A stretch of DNA of 64,000 nt, taken from contig JAFADY010000019.1 of the NCBI GenBank assembly GCA_023424395.1, forward strand, positions 75,721 through 139,720. Reading direction: 5' to 3'. The notes under the pieces are model-generated. The model ran no database searches and was not told the DNA's origin. It was given only the letters and a program-made list of their open reading frames with translations. The stretch comes from Bacteroidota bacterium (GTDB lineage: Bacteria > Bacteroidota > Bacteroidia > Bacteroidales > Dysgonomonadaceae). A program made the translations under genes and the position numbers. Of the stretch, positions 16,860 through 25,949 are shown in pieces (the first letter of the stretch is position 1; every line of letters starts with the position of its first letter).

Positions 16860-19532
16860 TCAATACTCATCTTTCGTGTGATTGATCTTGAAAAGTTTCA
16901 CGATTTCCACCACAACAACCGGAACGAATGATAATCCGATTACGTACAACCAATGTGTGGTATCCATTACTTCGAGATTAAATATCTCCCTGATAGCCGG
17001 TATGAACAACACGATAAGCATTAACGCGGCTGAAGCGAGTATGGCAAGCAACAACATTTTATTGCTGAAAATACTTGTTCGGAACGAAGATAATCTGTTG
17101 GAATGCAGGTTGCGCACGTGAATCAATTGCGAGAACGCCAACACGGCAAACGCCATGGTTTGTCCGAGTGTTTGGCCACCATCACGGTTTCCGACCATAT
17201 AGGCTAAAAGCGAAATCAATCCAATGGTTGCTCCCTGATAGAAAATTCGCCACATCATTCCTTTGGTAAAGAATCCCTGTTGAGGATCTCGCGGACGGCG
17301 GGTCATAATATCTTTTTCGGCAGGGTCCATGCTGAGAGCGAGCGCCGGCAAACTGTCGGTTACGAGGTTTACCCACAGGATCATGATGGGTGTAAGCGGA
17401 TTTCCTAAATTGAAAATGGAAGCGATAAGTATCAACAACACTTCACCCACATTGGCCGACAGTAAAAACTGAATGGCTTTGAGAATATTGTCGTAAATAC
17501 GTCGGCCTTCTTCCACCGCATCTACAATGGTGGCAAAGTTGTCATCTGTGAGAATTACATCCGATGCTTCTTTGGCCACTTCCGTTCCCACAATTCCCAT
17601 CGAAACGCCGATATCGGCTTGTTTGAGTGCGGGCGCATCGTTTACACCATCGCCGGTCATGGCCACGATATCGCCGTGCGATTGCCATGCTTTCACAATA
17701 CGTACTTTGTGTTCGGGAGCCACACGCGCGTACACCGAATATTTCTCCACATCGCGATAAAGTTCATCATCCGAAAGTTCCTGCAAATTTACACCAGTAA
17801 TGGATTTATCACTGTCCTTAAAAATTCCTATTTCATCGGCAATGGCTACGGCGGTGACTTTGTGGTCTCCCGTAATCATTACGGGTTTAATGCCTGCCGT
17901 TTCGCACTTACGAACGGCTTCTACCACTTCGGGGCGCGCAGGATCGATCATACCCAATAGACCGACGAATACAAGGTTATTTTCCACCGTTTCGGCGCTC
18001 ACATCCGCAGGAACGGAATCCAAATCTTTGTACGCCACAGAAAGTACGCGCAGCGCCGACTTGGCCATGCGTTCGTTTTCCTGCTTGATAGTTGAAATAT
18101 CTTCTTCGGAGATCGGGCGTACATTATCGTGCATTAAAATATGTGTAGTTACGGCCAATACTTCGTCCAAACCGCCTTTCACGTTGGCGCGAAATTTACC
18201 GTCTTCCATTTTGTTGATGGTGGTCATGCGCTTTCGTTCCGAATCGAACGGGACTTCCGATACACGCGGAAATTGTTTTTCGAGTTCGTTTTTATTGATA
18301 TCCAAATCGAGCGCGATATCCACGATAGCAGTTTCGGTGGGGTCGCCCGCTGTTTCGTGACCGCCTTCCGATGACATTTTCAAGTGTGCATCGGTACAAA
18401 GCAGCGATGAATGAATAAGCGTTTTTTCATCATTATCAAGTTCTTCGGGAACGGGTGCATTTTTGAAATCCACGCGATTTCCGCCTGTCCATCCTTCCAC
18501 AACGGTCATTTTATTTTGCGTGAGCGTGCCCGTTTTATCGGAACAAATTACCGTTGTACTTCCCAATGTTTCAACCGACGGAAGTGTGCGCACGATGGCG
18601 TTAAGTTTTACCAACCGTTGTACGCCGATAGCGAGCACAATGGTAGAAACGATCTGTAACCCTTCGGGAATAGCAGCAACGGCAAGGCTGACGGCCATCA
18701 TAAACATTTCGAGCCAATCGTTTCCGTACAACAATCCCACACCGAAAATCAACACACAGATGCCGAGCGCTACATAACCCAATATTTTCCCGAGTTGCTC
18801 AAGGCGTTTACTCATGGGCGTTTCGGTATCGGTTGTGTTTTGCAGCATATTGGCAATTTTACCCACTTCGGTATTCATTCCCGTTCCTACGATCACCCCT
18901 TTTCCACGTCCGTACGTAACCACACTCGTAGAGAAAGCCATGTTTTCACGATCTCCCAACGGAACTTCGGATGCTTCTATCGTATCGGTATTTTTCTCAA
19001 CCGGAACCGATTCGCCCGTGAGCGCGGATTCCTGAATCTTCAGGTTTACAGCTTCCACCAAGCGCATATCCGCGGGGATAATATCGCCGGTATCGAGCAC
19101 TACGATGTCGCCGGGAACAATTTCGGTAGAAACTATTTCCGTAACAGAACCATCACGCAACACCTTGGAGTGCGGCGCACTCATGCTGTTAAGCGCTTCG
19201 AGCGATGACTGCGCTTTCTTCTCCTGCCACACGCCGATAATGGCATTTACCACGAGAATCGCAAGGATAATAATGGCTTCGGTTACACCTTCGCCCTCGT
19301 GAATTCCGATGTATCCCGAAATTCCGGCAGCGATCAATAAAATAATCACCATGCTGCTTTTGAATTGCTCAATAAACATGGTGGCAAGCGTTTTTTGTTT
19401 TTTAGATGCTAATTGATTAGGGCCGAATTCTTCGAGTTTTTGTTTCGCTTCGTTTGAAGACAACCCTTTGTCGGCAGCAACGTTTAATTGCTGCAAGACC
19501 TCTTCGGCGCTTTGAGTAAAAAATGGTTTCAT
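16860..19532 (-). CDS. Calcium-translocating P-type ATPase (PMCA/SERCA-like, P2)
   Basis: The 890-aa protein has the full P2-ATPase layout. An N-terminal cation-ATPase domain reads QSAEEVLQQL. The actuator motif LTGESVPVEK is near residue 170. The phosphorylation site CSDKTGTLTQNKM has its Asp near residue 333. The hinge motif TGDGVNDAPALKQADIG lies near residue 625. Ion-site motifs are AAIPEGLQ in M4 and NLVTDSLPALALSMDP in M6, consistent with Ca2+ export. It acts in the inner membrane. A single-gene transcription unit is likely, divergent from the EF-G paralogue. The Gln after PEGL replaces the usual Pro of PEGLP. Ca2+ is the best guess for the ion; Mn2+ is possible. Confidence 0.88.
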   Translation of the reverse strand: MKPFFTQSAEEVLQQLNVAADKGLSSNEAKQKLEEFGPNQLASKKQKTLATMFIEQFKSSMVIILLIAAGISGYIGIHEGEGVTEAIIILAILVVNAIIGVWQEKKAQSSLEALNSMSAPHSKVLRDGSVTEIVSTEIVPGDIVVLDTGDIIPADMRLVEAVNLKIQESALTGESVPVEKNTDTIEASEVPLGDRENMAFSTSVVTYGRGKGVIVGTGMNTEVGKIANMLQNTTDTETPMSKRLEQLGKILGYVALGICVLIFGVGLLYGNDWLEMFMMAVSLAVAAIPEGLQIVSTIVLAIGVQRLVKLNAIVRTLPSVETLGSTTVICSDKTGTLTQNKMTVVEGWTGGNRVDFKNAPVPEELDNDEKTLIHSSLLCTDAHLKMSSEGGHETAGDPTETAIVDIALDLDINKNELEKQFPRVSEVPFDSERKRMTTINKMEDGKFRANVKGGLDEVLAVTTHILMHDNVRPISEEDISTIKQENERMAKSALRVLSVAYKDLDSVPADVSAETVENNLVFVGLLGMIDPARPEVVEAVRKCETAGIKPVMITGDHKVTAVAIADEIGIFKDSDKSITGVNLQELSDDELYRDVEKYSVYARVAPEHKVRIVKAWQSHGDIVAMTGDGVNDAPALKQADIGVSMGIVGTEVAKEASDVILTDDNFATIVDAVEEGRRIYDNILKAIQFLLSANVGEVLLILIASIFNLGNPLTPIMILWVNLVTDSLPALALSMDPAEKDIMTRRPRDPQQGFFTKGMMWRIFYQGATIGLISLLAYMVGNRDGGQTLGQTMAFAVLAFSQLIHVRNLHSNRLSSFRTSIFSNKMLLLAILASAALMLIVLFIPAIREIFNLEVMDTTHWLYVIGLSFVPVVVVEIVKLFKINHTKDEY

Positions 19533-19769
19533 TTATATATGTTTAGTGTTTGTTATGAGTTCTGTGCTAACCAAACTTTCGATGGGGGTTGATTCTTTCT
19601 TTTGATTTTGCATAAGAATAAAACAACTATTAAAACAAATTGTTTTTATAATAGTTAGCAAGAGAGAGCTATGAATCAAATCAATCTTTATTTTTATGTT
19701 ATAAAACATAATTATTTAACATCATATCAAATCATAACTATCTCCACAGTTTTTTCTAACTTGCATCGC

Positions 19770-19777
19770 TATTTTTG
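19770..19777 (+). promoter_or_regulatory. Promoter -7 box of EF-G paralogue gene
   Basis: TATTTTTG matches TAnnTTTG. No good -33 TTTG is seen, which fits a gene that needs an activator. Transcription would start near 19784, giving a 75-nt leader. The rest of the 326-bp divergent gap (19533-19769) is AT-rich with no gene or obvious repeat. Confidence 0.4.
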
Positions 19778-19782
19778 ATAGT

Positions 19783-19814
19783 ACGACTTTGCGCATCTCA
19801 CAAAGCAAAGTCGT
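19783..19814 (+). promoter_or_regulatory. Leader hairpin at mRNA 5' end of EF-G paralogue
   Basis: ACGACTTTGC (19783-19792) and GCAAAGTCGT (19805-19814) form a 10-bp perfect stem with a 12-nt loop. The stem begins almost at the predicted transcription start, so it could cap and stabilise the transcript. It ends 44 bp before the start codon. Confidence 0.45.
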
Positions 19815-19858
19815 TTTGATTATATAATAGAATCTAATTTTTTAAATATTACCAAATC

Positions 19859-22015
19859 ATGAAAGTTTATAAAACTAATGACATTAAAAACATTGCCATT
19901 GTAGGTAATGCAGGATCGGGTAAGACCACACTCGCAGAAGCTATGCTCTTCGAGAGTGGTCTTATAAAACGACGCGGTACCGTTGAAACGGGTAATACCG
20001 TGAGTGATTATTTTCCGGTTGAAAAGGAATATGGATATTCTGTTTTTTCGACAGTCTTTTCTTATGAGTGGAAAAATAAGCAAATGACCTTTATAGATTG
20101 TCCCGGATCGGATGATTTTGTCGGCGGGATCACGTCTGCTTTGGGGGTTGCCGATATGGCGCTGATGCTTATCGATTCGGGAAACGGAGTTGAAGTGGGA
20201 ACTTTAAATCAATTCCGTCATATAGAAAAGCTGAATAAACCGATCGTTTTTGCCATCAATCAAATGGATCATGACAAAGCCGATTTTGAAAATACCCTTG
20301 CAGGAATGAAGGACGCGTTCGGGAATAAAGTAGTTCCGGTACAATATCCTGTAGGTAACGGCGCTCATTTCGACGGCATTGTGGATGTGTTGAAACAAAA
20401 ACTCTATAAATGGAAACCCGGCGCCAACGCTCCCGAGGTTTTGGATATTCCGGACAGCGAAAAAGACAGAGCCGATGAATATTATCAGGTATTGCTTGAG
20501 GCATCTGCCGAAAACGATGAAGGTTTGATGGAAAAATATTTCGACCAGGGTTCTTTGACCGAAGAAGAAATGCGCGAAGGAATTCAGAAAGGAATGATCA
20601 CGAGAAGCATATTCCCTTTGTTCTGCTTATCATCGGAAAAAAACATGGCCGTTCACCGGTTGATGAATTTTTTATGTTTGGTTGCTCCGTCACCCGATCA
20701 GGTTGCCGCGCCGATAAATTCAGAAGGAAACGAAGTGAAACCCGATGCGAGCGCTCCTACCAGCCTCTTCTTCTTTAAAACAACGGTTGAGCCGCATATC
20801 GGAGAAGTTTCTTATTTTAAAGTGATGTCGGGTAAAGTAAAGGAAGGCGACGATCTGACCAATGCCAACCGCAATTCCAAAGAACGCATTGCACAGATAT
20901 ATACCGTTGCCGGACAAATTCGCAATAAAGTGGAGGAATTGGAAGCCGGCGCCATCGGCGCCGCCGTGAAACTGAAAGATGTGAGAACGGGCAACACGCT
21001 GAATGGAAAGGGAGCAGAAAATAAATTCGATTTCATCAAGTATCCCGAACCGCGTTACCGTAGAGCCATAAAATCTAAAAGTGAAGCCAACGCCGAAAAA
21101 TTAAGCGAAGCGCTCACGCGCATGAAAGAAGAAGACCCAACGTGGGTAATTGAAGTATCGAAAGAATTGAAACAGACGATCGTTTCAGGGCAAGGCGAGT
21201 TTCACTTAAAGACATTAAAATGGCGTCTTGAAAACAACGACAAGCTGGAAATCGATTACCTGGAGCCGAAAATTCCTTATCGTGAAACGATAACCAAACA
21301 AGCCCGAGCCGATTATCGGCACAAAAAGCAATCGGGTGGAGCCGGACAATTCGGTGAAGTGCACCTCATTGTGGAACCATATACCGAAGGTATGCCGGTG
21401 CAGGACATCTATAAATTTAACGGACAGGAATTTAAAGTGCAGTCGCGCGATGTGCAAACCATCGATTTGGATTGGGGCGGACAACTCGTTTTCGTGAACA
21501 GTATCGTGGGCGGTTCCATCGATTCGCGTTTTTTACCGGCCATTTTAAAAGGAATTATGGGACGCATGGAGCAAGGGCCGCTGACCGGTTCGTACGCGCG
21601 CGATGTTCGCGTGATTGTTTACGACGGAAAAATGCACCCGGTAGACTCCAACGAAATATCGTTTATGTTGGCGGGAAGAAATGCTTTCAGCACGGCATTT
21701 AAAAATGCCGGCCCCAAAATTCTCGAACCGGTTTACGATGTTACCGTTTCCGTCCCCGGCGATTATATGGGCGATGTGATGGGCGACTTGCAAGGACGCC
21801 GCGCCATGATCATGGGGATGGAAAGTGAAAAAGGATTCGAAAAAATCAAGGCTCGCGTTCCGTTAAAGGAAATGTCTAATTACTCAACTTCCTTGAGTTC
21901 TCTGACCGGTGGCCGCGCTTCCTTCACTATGAAGTTTGCCGATTACGAACTCGTTCCATCCGATGTTCAGGATAAACTCTTGAAAGAGTACGAAGAACAG
22001 GAAAAGGATGATTAA
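19859..22015 (+). CDS. fusA2: Elongation factor G paralogue (EF-G2-like) with degenerate GTPase motifs
   Basis: The 718-aa protein has EF-G domains I-V in order; domain II starts around residue 300, domain IV contains REPETITIVE-free KKQSGGAGQFGEVHLIVEP near 490, and domain V ends near 700. The P-loop is GNAGSGKTT (16-24) instead of AHIDAGKTT. Switch I lacks the RGITI motif and has EKEYGYSVFST. Switch II is DCPGSDDF (80-87), so the catalytic His of DTPGH is Ser84. The base motif is NQMD (134-137) rather than NKMD. From memory, the Bacteroides thetaiotaomicron paralogue EF-G2 supports translation in starved cells without hydrolysing GTP; these changes fit that description. It is not the main fusA, which would normally sit in the str operon. 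Confidence 0.87.
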   Translation: MKVYKTNDIKNIAIVGNAGSGKTTLAEAMLFESGLIKRRGTVETGNTVSDYFPVEKEYGYSVFSTVFSYEWKNKQMTFIDCPGSDDFVGGITSALGVADMALMLIDSGNGVEVGTLNQFRHIEKLNKPIVFAINQMDHDKADFENTLAGMKDAFGNKVVPVQYPVGNGAHFDGIVDVLKQKLYKWKPGANAPEVLDIPDSEKDRADEYYQVLLEASAENDEGLMEKYFDQGSLTEEEMREGIQKGMITRSIFPLFCLSSEKNMAVHRLMNFLCLVAPSPDQVAAPINSEGNEVKPDASAPTSLFFFKTTVEPHIGEVSYFKVMSGKVKEGDDLTNANRNSKERIAQIYTVAGQIRNKVEELEAGAIGAAVKLKDVRTGNTLNGKGAENKFDFIKYPEPRYRRAIKSKSEANAEKLSEALTRMKEEDPTWVIEVSKELKQTIVSGQGEFHLKTLKWRLENNDKLEIDYLEPKIPYRETITKQARADYRHKKQSGGAGQFGEVHLIVEPYTEGMPVQDIYKFNGQEFKVQSRDVQTIDLDWGGQLVFVNSIVGGSIDSRFLPAILKGIMGRMEQGPLTGSYARDVRVIVYDGKMHPVDSNEISFMLAGRNAFSTAFKNAGPKILEPVYDVTVSVPGDYMGDVMGDLQGRRAMIMGMESEKGFEKIKARVPLKEMSNYSTSLSSLTGGRASFTMKFADYELVPSDVQDKLLKEYEEQEKDD

Positions 22016-22070
22016 GCCTCTTCTCACCCCTCTTCACAAGAGGAGGAGTGTTTCGTGAATTATTTTATAG

Positions 22071-22234
22071 AAGAAGTTGTCTCAAAAGTAAGGCTCCACT
22101 TTCATTTTGTCATGTTGAACGAAGTGAAACATCTATATTGTCAATCCAATTAGATTCTTCATTTCTCCGCCAGTTGGCGGATCCATTCAGAATGACAATT
22201 TGACAGCGAAGTTTATTTTTTAGACAGCTTCTTG
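22071..22234. mobile_element. Second non-coding element with GAAGTTGTC-type inverted ends
   Basis: The left end reads GAAGTTGTCTCAAAAG and the right end, reverse complemented, GAAGCTGTCTAAAAAA. These ends match those of the element at 16536-16829. It holds a variant of the shared repeat (GTTGAACGAAGTGAAACATC) and a different palindrome, TCCGCCAGTTGGCGGA, at 22166-22181. No ORF or target duplication is evident. Together with the pnp terminator it fills the gap between the EF-G paralogue and pnp. Confidence 0.5.
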
Positions 22235-22254
22235 TTGTTTACAGAAGCAACAAT

Positions 22255-22289
22255 AAAAAAAAGCGAACTCTTGAAAGTTGAGTTCGCTG
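22255..22289 (-). terminator. Rho-independent terminator of pnp
   Basis: Read on the minus strand, AGCGAACTC and GAGTTCGCT form a 9-bp stem around a 9-nt loop and are followed by a run of T. It lies about 25 bp after the pnp stop. Confidence 0.75.
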
Positions 22290-22314
22290 TGTGAAAATAT
22301 AATAGTAGATTGTA

Positions 22315-24465
22315 TTAGTTTTCCTGTTGTTGCGGAGCTTCCGGCCTTGGAGGACGCGGAATTAGAACTTTACGCGAAAGTTTGAATTTTCCGGTTTTCG
22401 GGTCAATATCGATCAGTTTTACCTGAATTTTATCGCCTTCTTTTATGCCGGCATCTTCTACTTTTTCCAAGCGTTTCCAATCTATTTCGGAGATGTGGAG
22501 CAAGCCGTCTTTTCCGGGTAGAAATTCGCAGAATGCGCCGTAAGGCATAATAGAACGAACGGTGGCTTCATAAACTTCCCCGATTTCGGGAACGGCTACA
22601 ATGCCTTTGATCTTTGTCATAGCGGCATCGATGGCCGATTTATTGGACGCCGAAACTTCTACGCGGCCTTTATTATCGATCTCTTCAATCGTAATTATTG
22701 CTCCGGTTTCTTCCTGAATTCCCTGAATGATCTTTCCGCCCGGGCCAATAACCGCACCGATGAAATCTTTCGGGATTTCCAATACTTCTATGCGAGGCGC
22801 GTGCGGTTTCAGGTCGGCACGAGGTTCTGAAATGGTTTCCATCATTTTATTCATAATGTGTTCGCGGCCTGCTTTGGCTTGCGCCAAGGCTTTTTCGAGA
22901 ATTTCATAAGAAAGTCCGTCAACCTTAATATCCATTTGGGTAGCGGTGATGCCGTCTTTTGTTCCGCAGACTTTAAAATCCATATCCCCCAAGTGGTCTT
23001 CATCGCCCAAAATATCCGATAAAACGGCGTATTTTTGTCCCTTATTTTCGGAAATCAACCCCATGGCAATTCCCGAAACCGGTTTTTTGATCTGTACACC
23101 GGCATCCATCAAGGCGAGCGTTCCCGCGCAAACGGTTGCCATGGAAGATGAACCGTTGGATTCCAAAATGTCCGAAACCACACGTATCACGTAAGGGTAT
23201 CCTTCCGGTATCATGCGTTTAAGCGCGCGATGCGCCAAGTTTCCGTGCCCGATCTCACGACGGCCTGTGGCGCGTTGCGGCCTGGCTTCGCCGGTGGAGA
23301 AAGGCGGAAAGTTATAATGCAGAAGAAATCTTTCGGTTCCATGCACCAACACGTCGTCAATGATCTTTTCATCGAGTTTTGTGCCGAGGGTAACGGTTGT
23401 AAGCGACTGCGTTTCACCACGGGTGAAAACCGCCGAACCGTGAGGCCCGGGCACGTAGTCTATCTCGCTCCAAATAGGACGTATATCGGTTGTTGCCCTG
23501 CCGTCGAGGCGTTTGCCTTCATCGAGGATACTGCGCCGCATGGCTTCTTTTTCCACATCGTGATAATATTTTGCGGCAAGAGGTTGTTTTTTCTCTAATT
23601 CTTCTTCGGGAATAGTTGTTATAAATTCATCCAATATTGCTTTAAAGGCATCCGAACGTTCATGTTTATTCCGGCTCTGTGAACTGGCTATTTCGTACGC
23701 TTTTTGATAAGAAGCGTCCCATACTTGTTTACGTAACTCTTCATCGTTCTCTTCGTGAGAATATTCGCGTTTTGTAGTTGTACCAACCATTTCCATCAAT
23801 TCTATCTGCGCCTGGCAATGCTTTTTGATTTCTTCGTGCGCAAACTTAATGGCTTCGAGTAATTCGGTTTCGGAGACTTCGCTCATTTCGCCTTCCACCA
23901 TCATGATGTTGTCGATAGTAGCGCCGACAACGATATCCATATCGGCATTTTCCAATTGCTTGAAAGTGGGGTTTGTAATAAGTTCGCCGTTAATTCTGGC
24001 GACACGCACTTCCGATAACGGCCCGTTAAACGGAATATCGGATACCGCCAAAGCAGCAGAAGCGGCCAATCCGGCTAATGCATCGGGCATATCTTCGCCA
24101 TCGGCAGAAAAAAGGATCACGTTTACAAAAACTTCCGCGTGATAATCATCAGGGAATAAAGGACGAAGCGCCCTGTCTATTAAACGGCTTGTGAGGATTT
24201 CGTAATCCGAAGGCCTCCCTTCGCGTTTCAAAAATCCCCCGGGAAATCTTCCGAAGGAAGCAAATTTTTCTCTATATTCTACTTGCAGCGGCATAAAATC
24301 TACTCCGGGTGAGGCATCTTTAGCAGCGGTAACAGTGGCCAGAAGCATTGTGTTGCCCATGCGCAACGTTACAGCTCCATCGGCTTGTTTCGCCAATTTT
24401 CCCGTTTCGAGCGTAATTGTCCGTCCGTCTGACAGTTCAATACGCTTAGTAATAGGATTCGTCAT
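22315..24465 (-). CDS. pnp: Polynucleotide phosphorylase
   Basis: The 716-aa protein has two RNase PH domains (about 15-210 and 330-545), the linking helical domain, a KH domain with FIGAVIGPGGKIIQGI near residue 575 and a C-terminal S1 domain with GLLHISEIDWKR near 660. The core motif FSTGEARPQRATGRREIGHG lies near residue 385 and forms part of the phosphorolytic site. The enzyme degrades RNA 3'-5' with phosphate and joins the degradosome in many bacteria. A TAACTTTG box at 24508-24515 (minus strand) is a plausible promoter. The Pro-rich tail (PRPPRPEAPQQQEN) is unremarkable. Confidence 0.96.
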   Translation of the reverse strand: MTNPITKRIELSDGRTITLETGKLAKQADGAVTLRMGNTMLLATVTAAKDASPGVDFMPLQVEYREKFASFGRFPGGFLKREGRPSDYEILTSRLIDRALRPLFPDDYHAEVFVNVILFSADGEDMPDALAGLAASAALAVSDIPFNGPLSEVRVARINGELITNPTFKQLENADMDIVVGATIDNIMMVEGEMSEVSETELLEAIKFAHEEIKKHCQAQIELMEMVGTTTKREYSHEENDEELRKQVWDASYQKAYEIASSQSRNKHERSDAFKAILDEFITTIPEEELEKKQPLAAKYYHDVEKEAMRRSILDEGKRLDGRATTDIRPIWSEIDYVPGPHGSAVFTRGETQSLTTVTLGTKLDEKIIDDVLVHGTERFLLHYNFPPFSTGEARPQRATGRREIGHGNLAHRALKRMIPEGYPYVIRVVSDILESNGSSSMATVCAGTLALMDAGVQIKKPVSGIAMGLISENKGQKYAVLSDILGDEDHLGDMDFKVCGTKDGITATQMDIKVDGLSYEILEKALAQAKAGREHIMNKMMETISEPRADLKPHAPRIEVLEIPKDFIGAVIGPGGKIIQGIQEETGAIITIEEIDNKGRVEVSASNKSAIDAAMTKIKGIVAVPEIGEVYEATVRSIMPYGAFCEFLPGKDGLLHISEIDWKRLEKVEDAGIKEGDKIQVKLIDIDPKTGKFKLSRKVLIPRPPRPEAPQQQEN

Positions 24466-24507
24466 AAAATAAATTTGTTATTTGTGAAATTTGTATATAA
24501 AATCGTA

Positions 24508-24515
24508 CAAAGTTA
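24508..24515 (-). promoter_or_regulatory. Promoter -7 box of pnp
   Basis: TAACTTTG on the minus strand fits TAnnTTTG and would give a leader of about 35 nt. The -33 element is weak. Confidence 0.35.
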
Positions 24516-24631
24516 ACATAAAGTTTCGGTTTTGAATTAATGCTACTTATAAAATATTGAAAATTTGTGCGATATGTACTTATTCAACGAAATTAAAAGA
24601 CTCTCTTTTTCTGTATTTGATGAAAAAGTTA

Positions 24632-24639
24632 TAAGTTTG
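24632..24639 (+). promoter_or_regulatory. Promoter -7 box of TlpA-like lipoprotein gene
   Basis: TAAGTTTG fits TAnnTTTG and lies 26 bp before the start codon. No -33 TTTG at the right spacing is visible. Confidence 0.35.
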
Positions 24640-24665
24640 CGTTCTCAAAAATTCAAGAGACAATA

Positions 24666-25823
24666 ATGAATAGATTTTCACTTTTTAGCTTTTATCTTTT
24701 ATCCGTTATCTTTTTTACTTCTTGTGAGCAAGGAGAAAACTTTAAGGTAACCGGCAATTTCACTTCGGCAACCGACACAACTTTGTTTCTGGAGCACCGC
24801 GGATTGGGCGGGATTGAATTGCTTGACTCCGCAAAACTTAAAGAAAACGGCAAGTTTAGTTTTAAACAACCGGCCCCCGAGAATCCGGAGTTCTACCAAT
24901 TGCGCATTGGCGAGCAAATAGTGGTGTTTGCCGTCGACTCAAACGAAACCGTTCAGGTAAGCGGAGACGTCAAGGATTTATTCAATACCTTTAAGGTTGA
25001 TAATTCGCCGGTAAACGATCAGATAAAGCAGGTTGACGTGCTTACTCAATCGGCAAAAAAACAAATAGATGAACTGGAAGCGCAGCACACCGACAAAACC
25101 ATCAACGATATGCAGTATTTGGAAATGTTGGATTCGGTATTGATCGATTATAAAGAGAAACTTTCCAAAACTATTCTCGGAAACCCTTCCGGCGCAGCGG
25201 CTTATTACGCCGCTTTTCAAAAAATAAACGATTACCTGATCTTTGACCCTCACGATAAGAAAGATTATGCTATGTACGGCGCGGTTGCTACATCGTGGGA
25301 TAAATATTACCCCGGCACCGTGCGTTCAAAACATTTGTACGATTTTACAATGAATGCCCTACGGGCAAGAAAGCAGCAGGAACAACAGGCCGCCATGCTC
25401 AAAAATATTCCTGCAGTGCAGGAAAGCGCTTTGCCCGACATTGTTCTTAGCGATATTAACGGGCAAAAAGTAGCGCTTTCGTCTTTGCAAGGCAAAGTAG
25501 TGTTGCTTGATTTTACGGTTTACAACTCCGAGTTTTCGCCGAAACATAATATCGAGCTGAATTCTGTTTATAAAAAATTCGCTTCGCAGAATTTTGAAAT
25601 TTATCAAATTTCGTTGGATTCCGAGGAGCATTTTTGGAAAAACGCTGCCAACAATTTACCCTGGATCACGGTTCGCGATGCGAAATCGGTATATTCTTCT
25701 TTGCTCTCTACTTATAACGTTCGCGAATTGCCCACTGCCTTCATTGTAAATCGCGAGGGCGATGTTGTGGCGCGCATTGAAAACTACTCCCCTTTGGAAG
25801 AAGAACTGCGGAAAGTGTTATAA
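24666..25823 (+). CDS. DUF4369 / thioredoxin-fold lipoprotein lacking CXXC
   Basis: The protein has 385 aa with an SPII signal (lipobox FFTSC, Cys near residue 20). Residues about 26-110 match the DUF4369 pattern found before TlpA-like domains in Bacteroidetes (LEHRGLGGIELLDSAKLKENG in part). Residues about 255-385 are an AhpC/TSA-TlpA fold: ALPDIVLSDINGQKVALSS, then GKVVLLDFTVYNSEFSP and the cis-Pro loop ELPTAFIVN. Where active members have WCxxC, this one has VYNSEF, so no redox cysteines remain. It is probably a periplasmic or outer-membrane binding protein rather than a disulfide reductase. It is transcribed alone upstream of greA. Confidence 0.8.
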   Translation: MNRFSLFSFYLLSVIFFTSCEQGENFKVTGNFTSATDTTLFLEHRGLGGIELLDSAKLKENGKFSFKQPAPENPEFYQLRIGEQIVVFAVDSNETVQVSGDVKDLFNTFKVDNSPVNDQIKQVDVLTQSAKKQIDELEAQHTDKTINDMQYLEMLDSVLIDYKEKLSKTILGNPSGAAAYYAAFQKINDYLIFDPHDKKDYAMYGAVATSWDKYYPGTVRSKHLYDFTMNALRARKQQEQQAAMLKNIPAVQESALPDIVLSDINGQKVALSSLQGKVVLLDFTVYNSEFSPKHNIELNSVYKKFASQNFEIYQISLDSEEHFWKNAANNLPWITVRDAKSVYSSLLSTYNVRELPTAFIVNREGDVVARIENYSPLEEELRKVL

Positions 25824-25862
25824 AACATAATTCAAAAATTTTTTTAGTTACCAAGAAAATAT

Positions 25863-25870
25863 TACTTTTG
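25863..25870 (+). promoter_or_regulatory. Promoter -7 box of greA
   Basis: TACTTTTG fits TAnnTTTG exactly. The position 20 bp upstream has TTTT, one mismatch from the -33 TTTG. Transcription would begin near 25877, leaving a leader of about 110 nt that contains a terminator-like hairpin. Confidence 0.5.
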
Positions 25871-25905
25871 TAACAGTATTAAAATAAAAAGATTGAAGAG
25901 GGAGG

Positions 25906-25949
25906 ATTCCGGTCTGAAGTTGACCGGAATTCTTTTTCTTTGTTCTTTT
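25906..25949 (+). terminator. Terminator-like hairpin in greA leader
   Basis: ATTCCGGTC (25906-25914) and GACCGGAAT (25922-25930) form a 9-bp perfect stem with a 7-nt loop, followed directly by the T-rich run TCTTTTTCTTTGTTCTTTT. It lies after the greA promoter box and before the greA start, so it may act as an attenuator. It could instead be the terminator of the upstream lipoprotein gene. Confidence 0.6.

Noticed and set aside
17800..18360. 186-aa plus-strand ORF inside the P-type ATPase gene
   Set aside because: It is one of many open frames opposite this gene and a composition effect; the ATPase frame is unambiguous.
16536..22234. Composite transposon carrying the ATPase and EF-G paralogue genes
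   Set aside because: The two flanking elements are short, differ in length and core, and lack target duplications or a transposase; the genes between look vertical.
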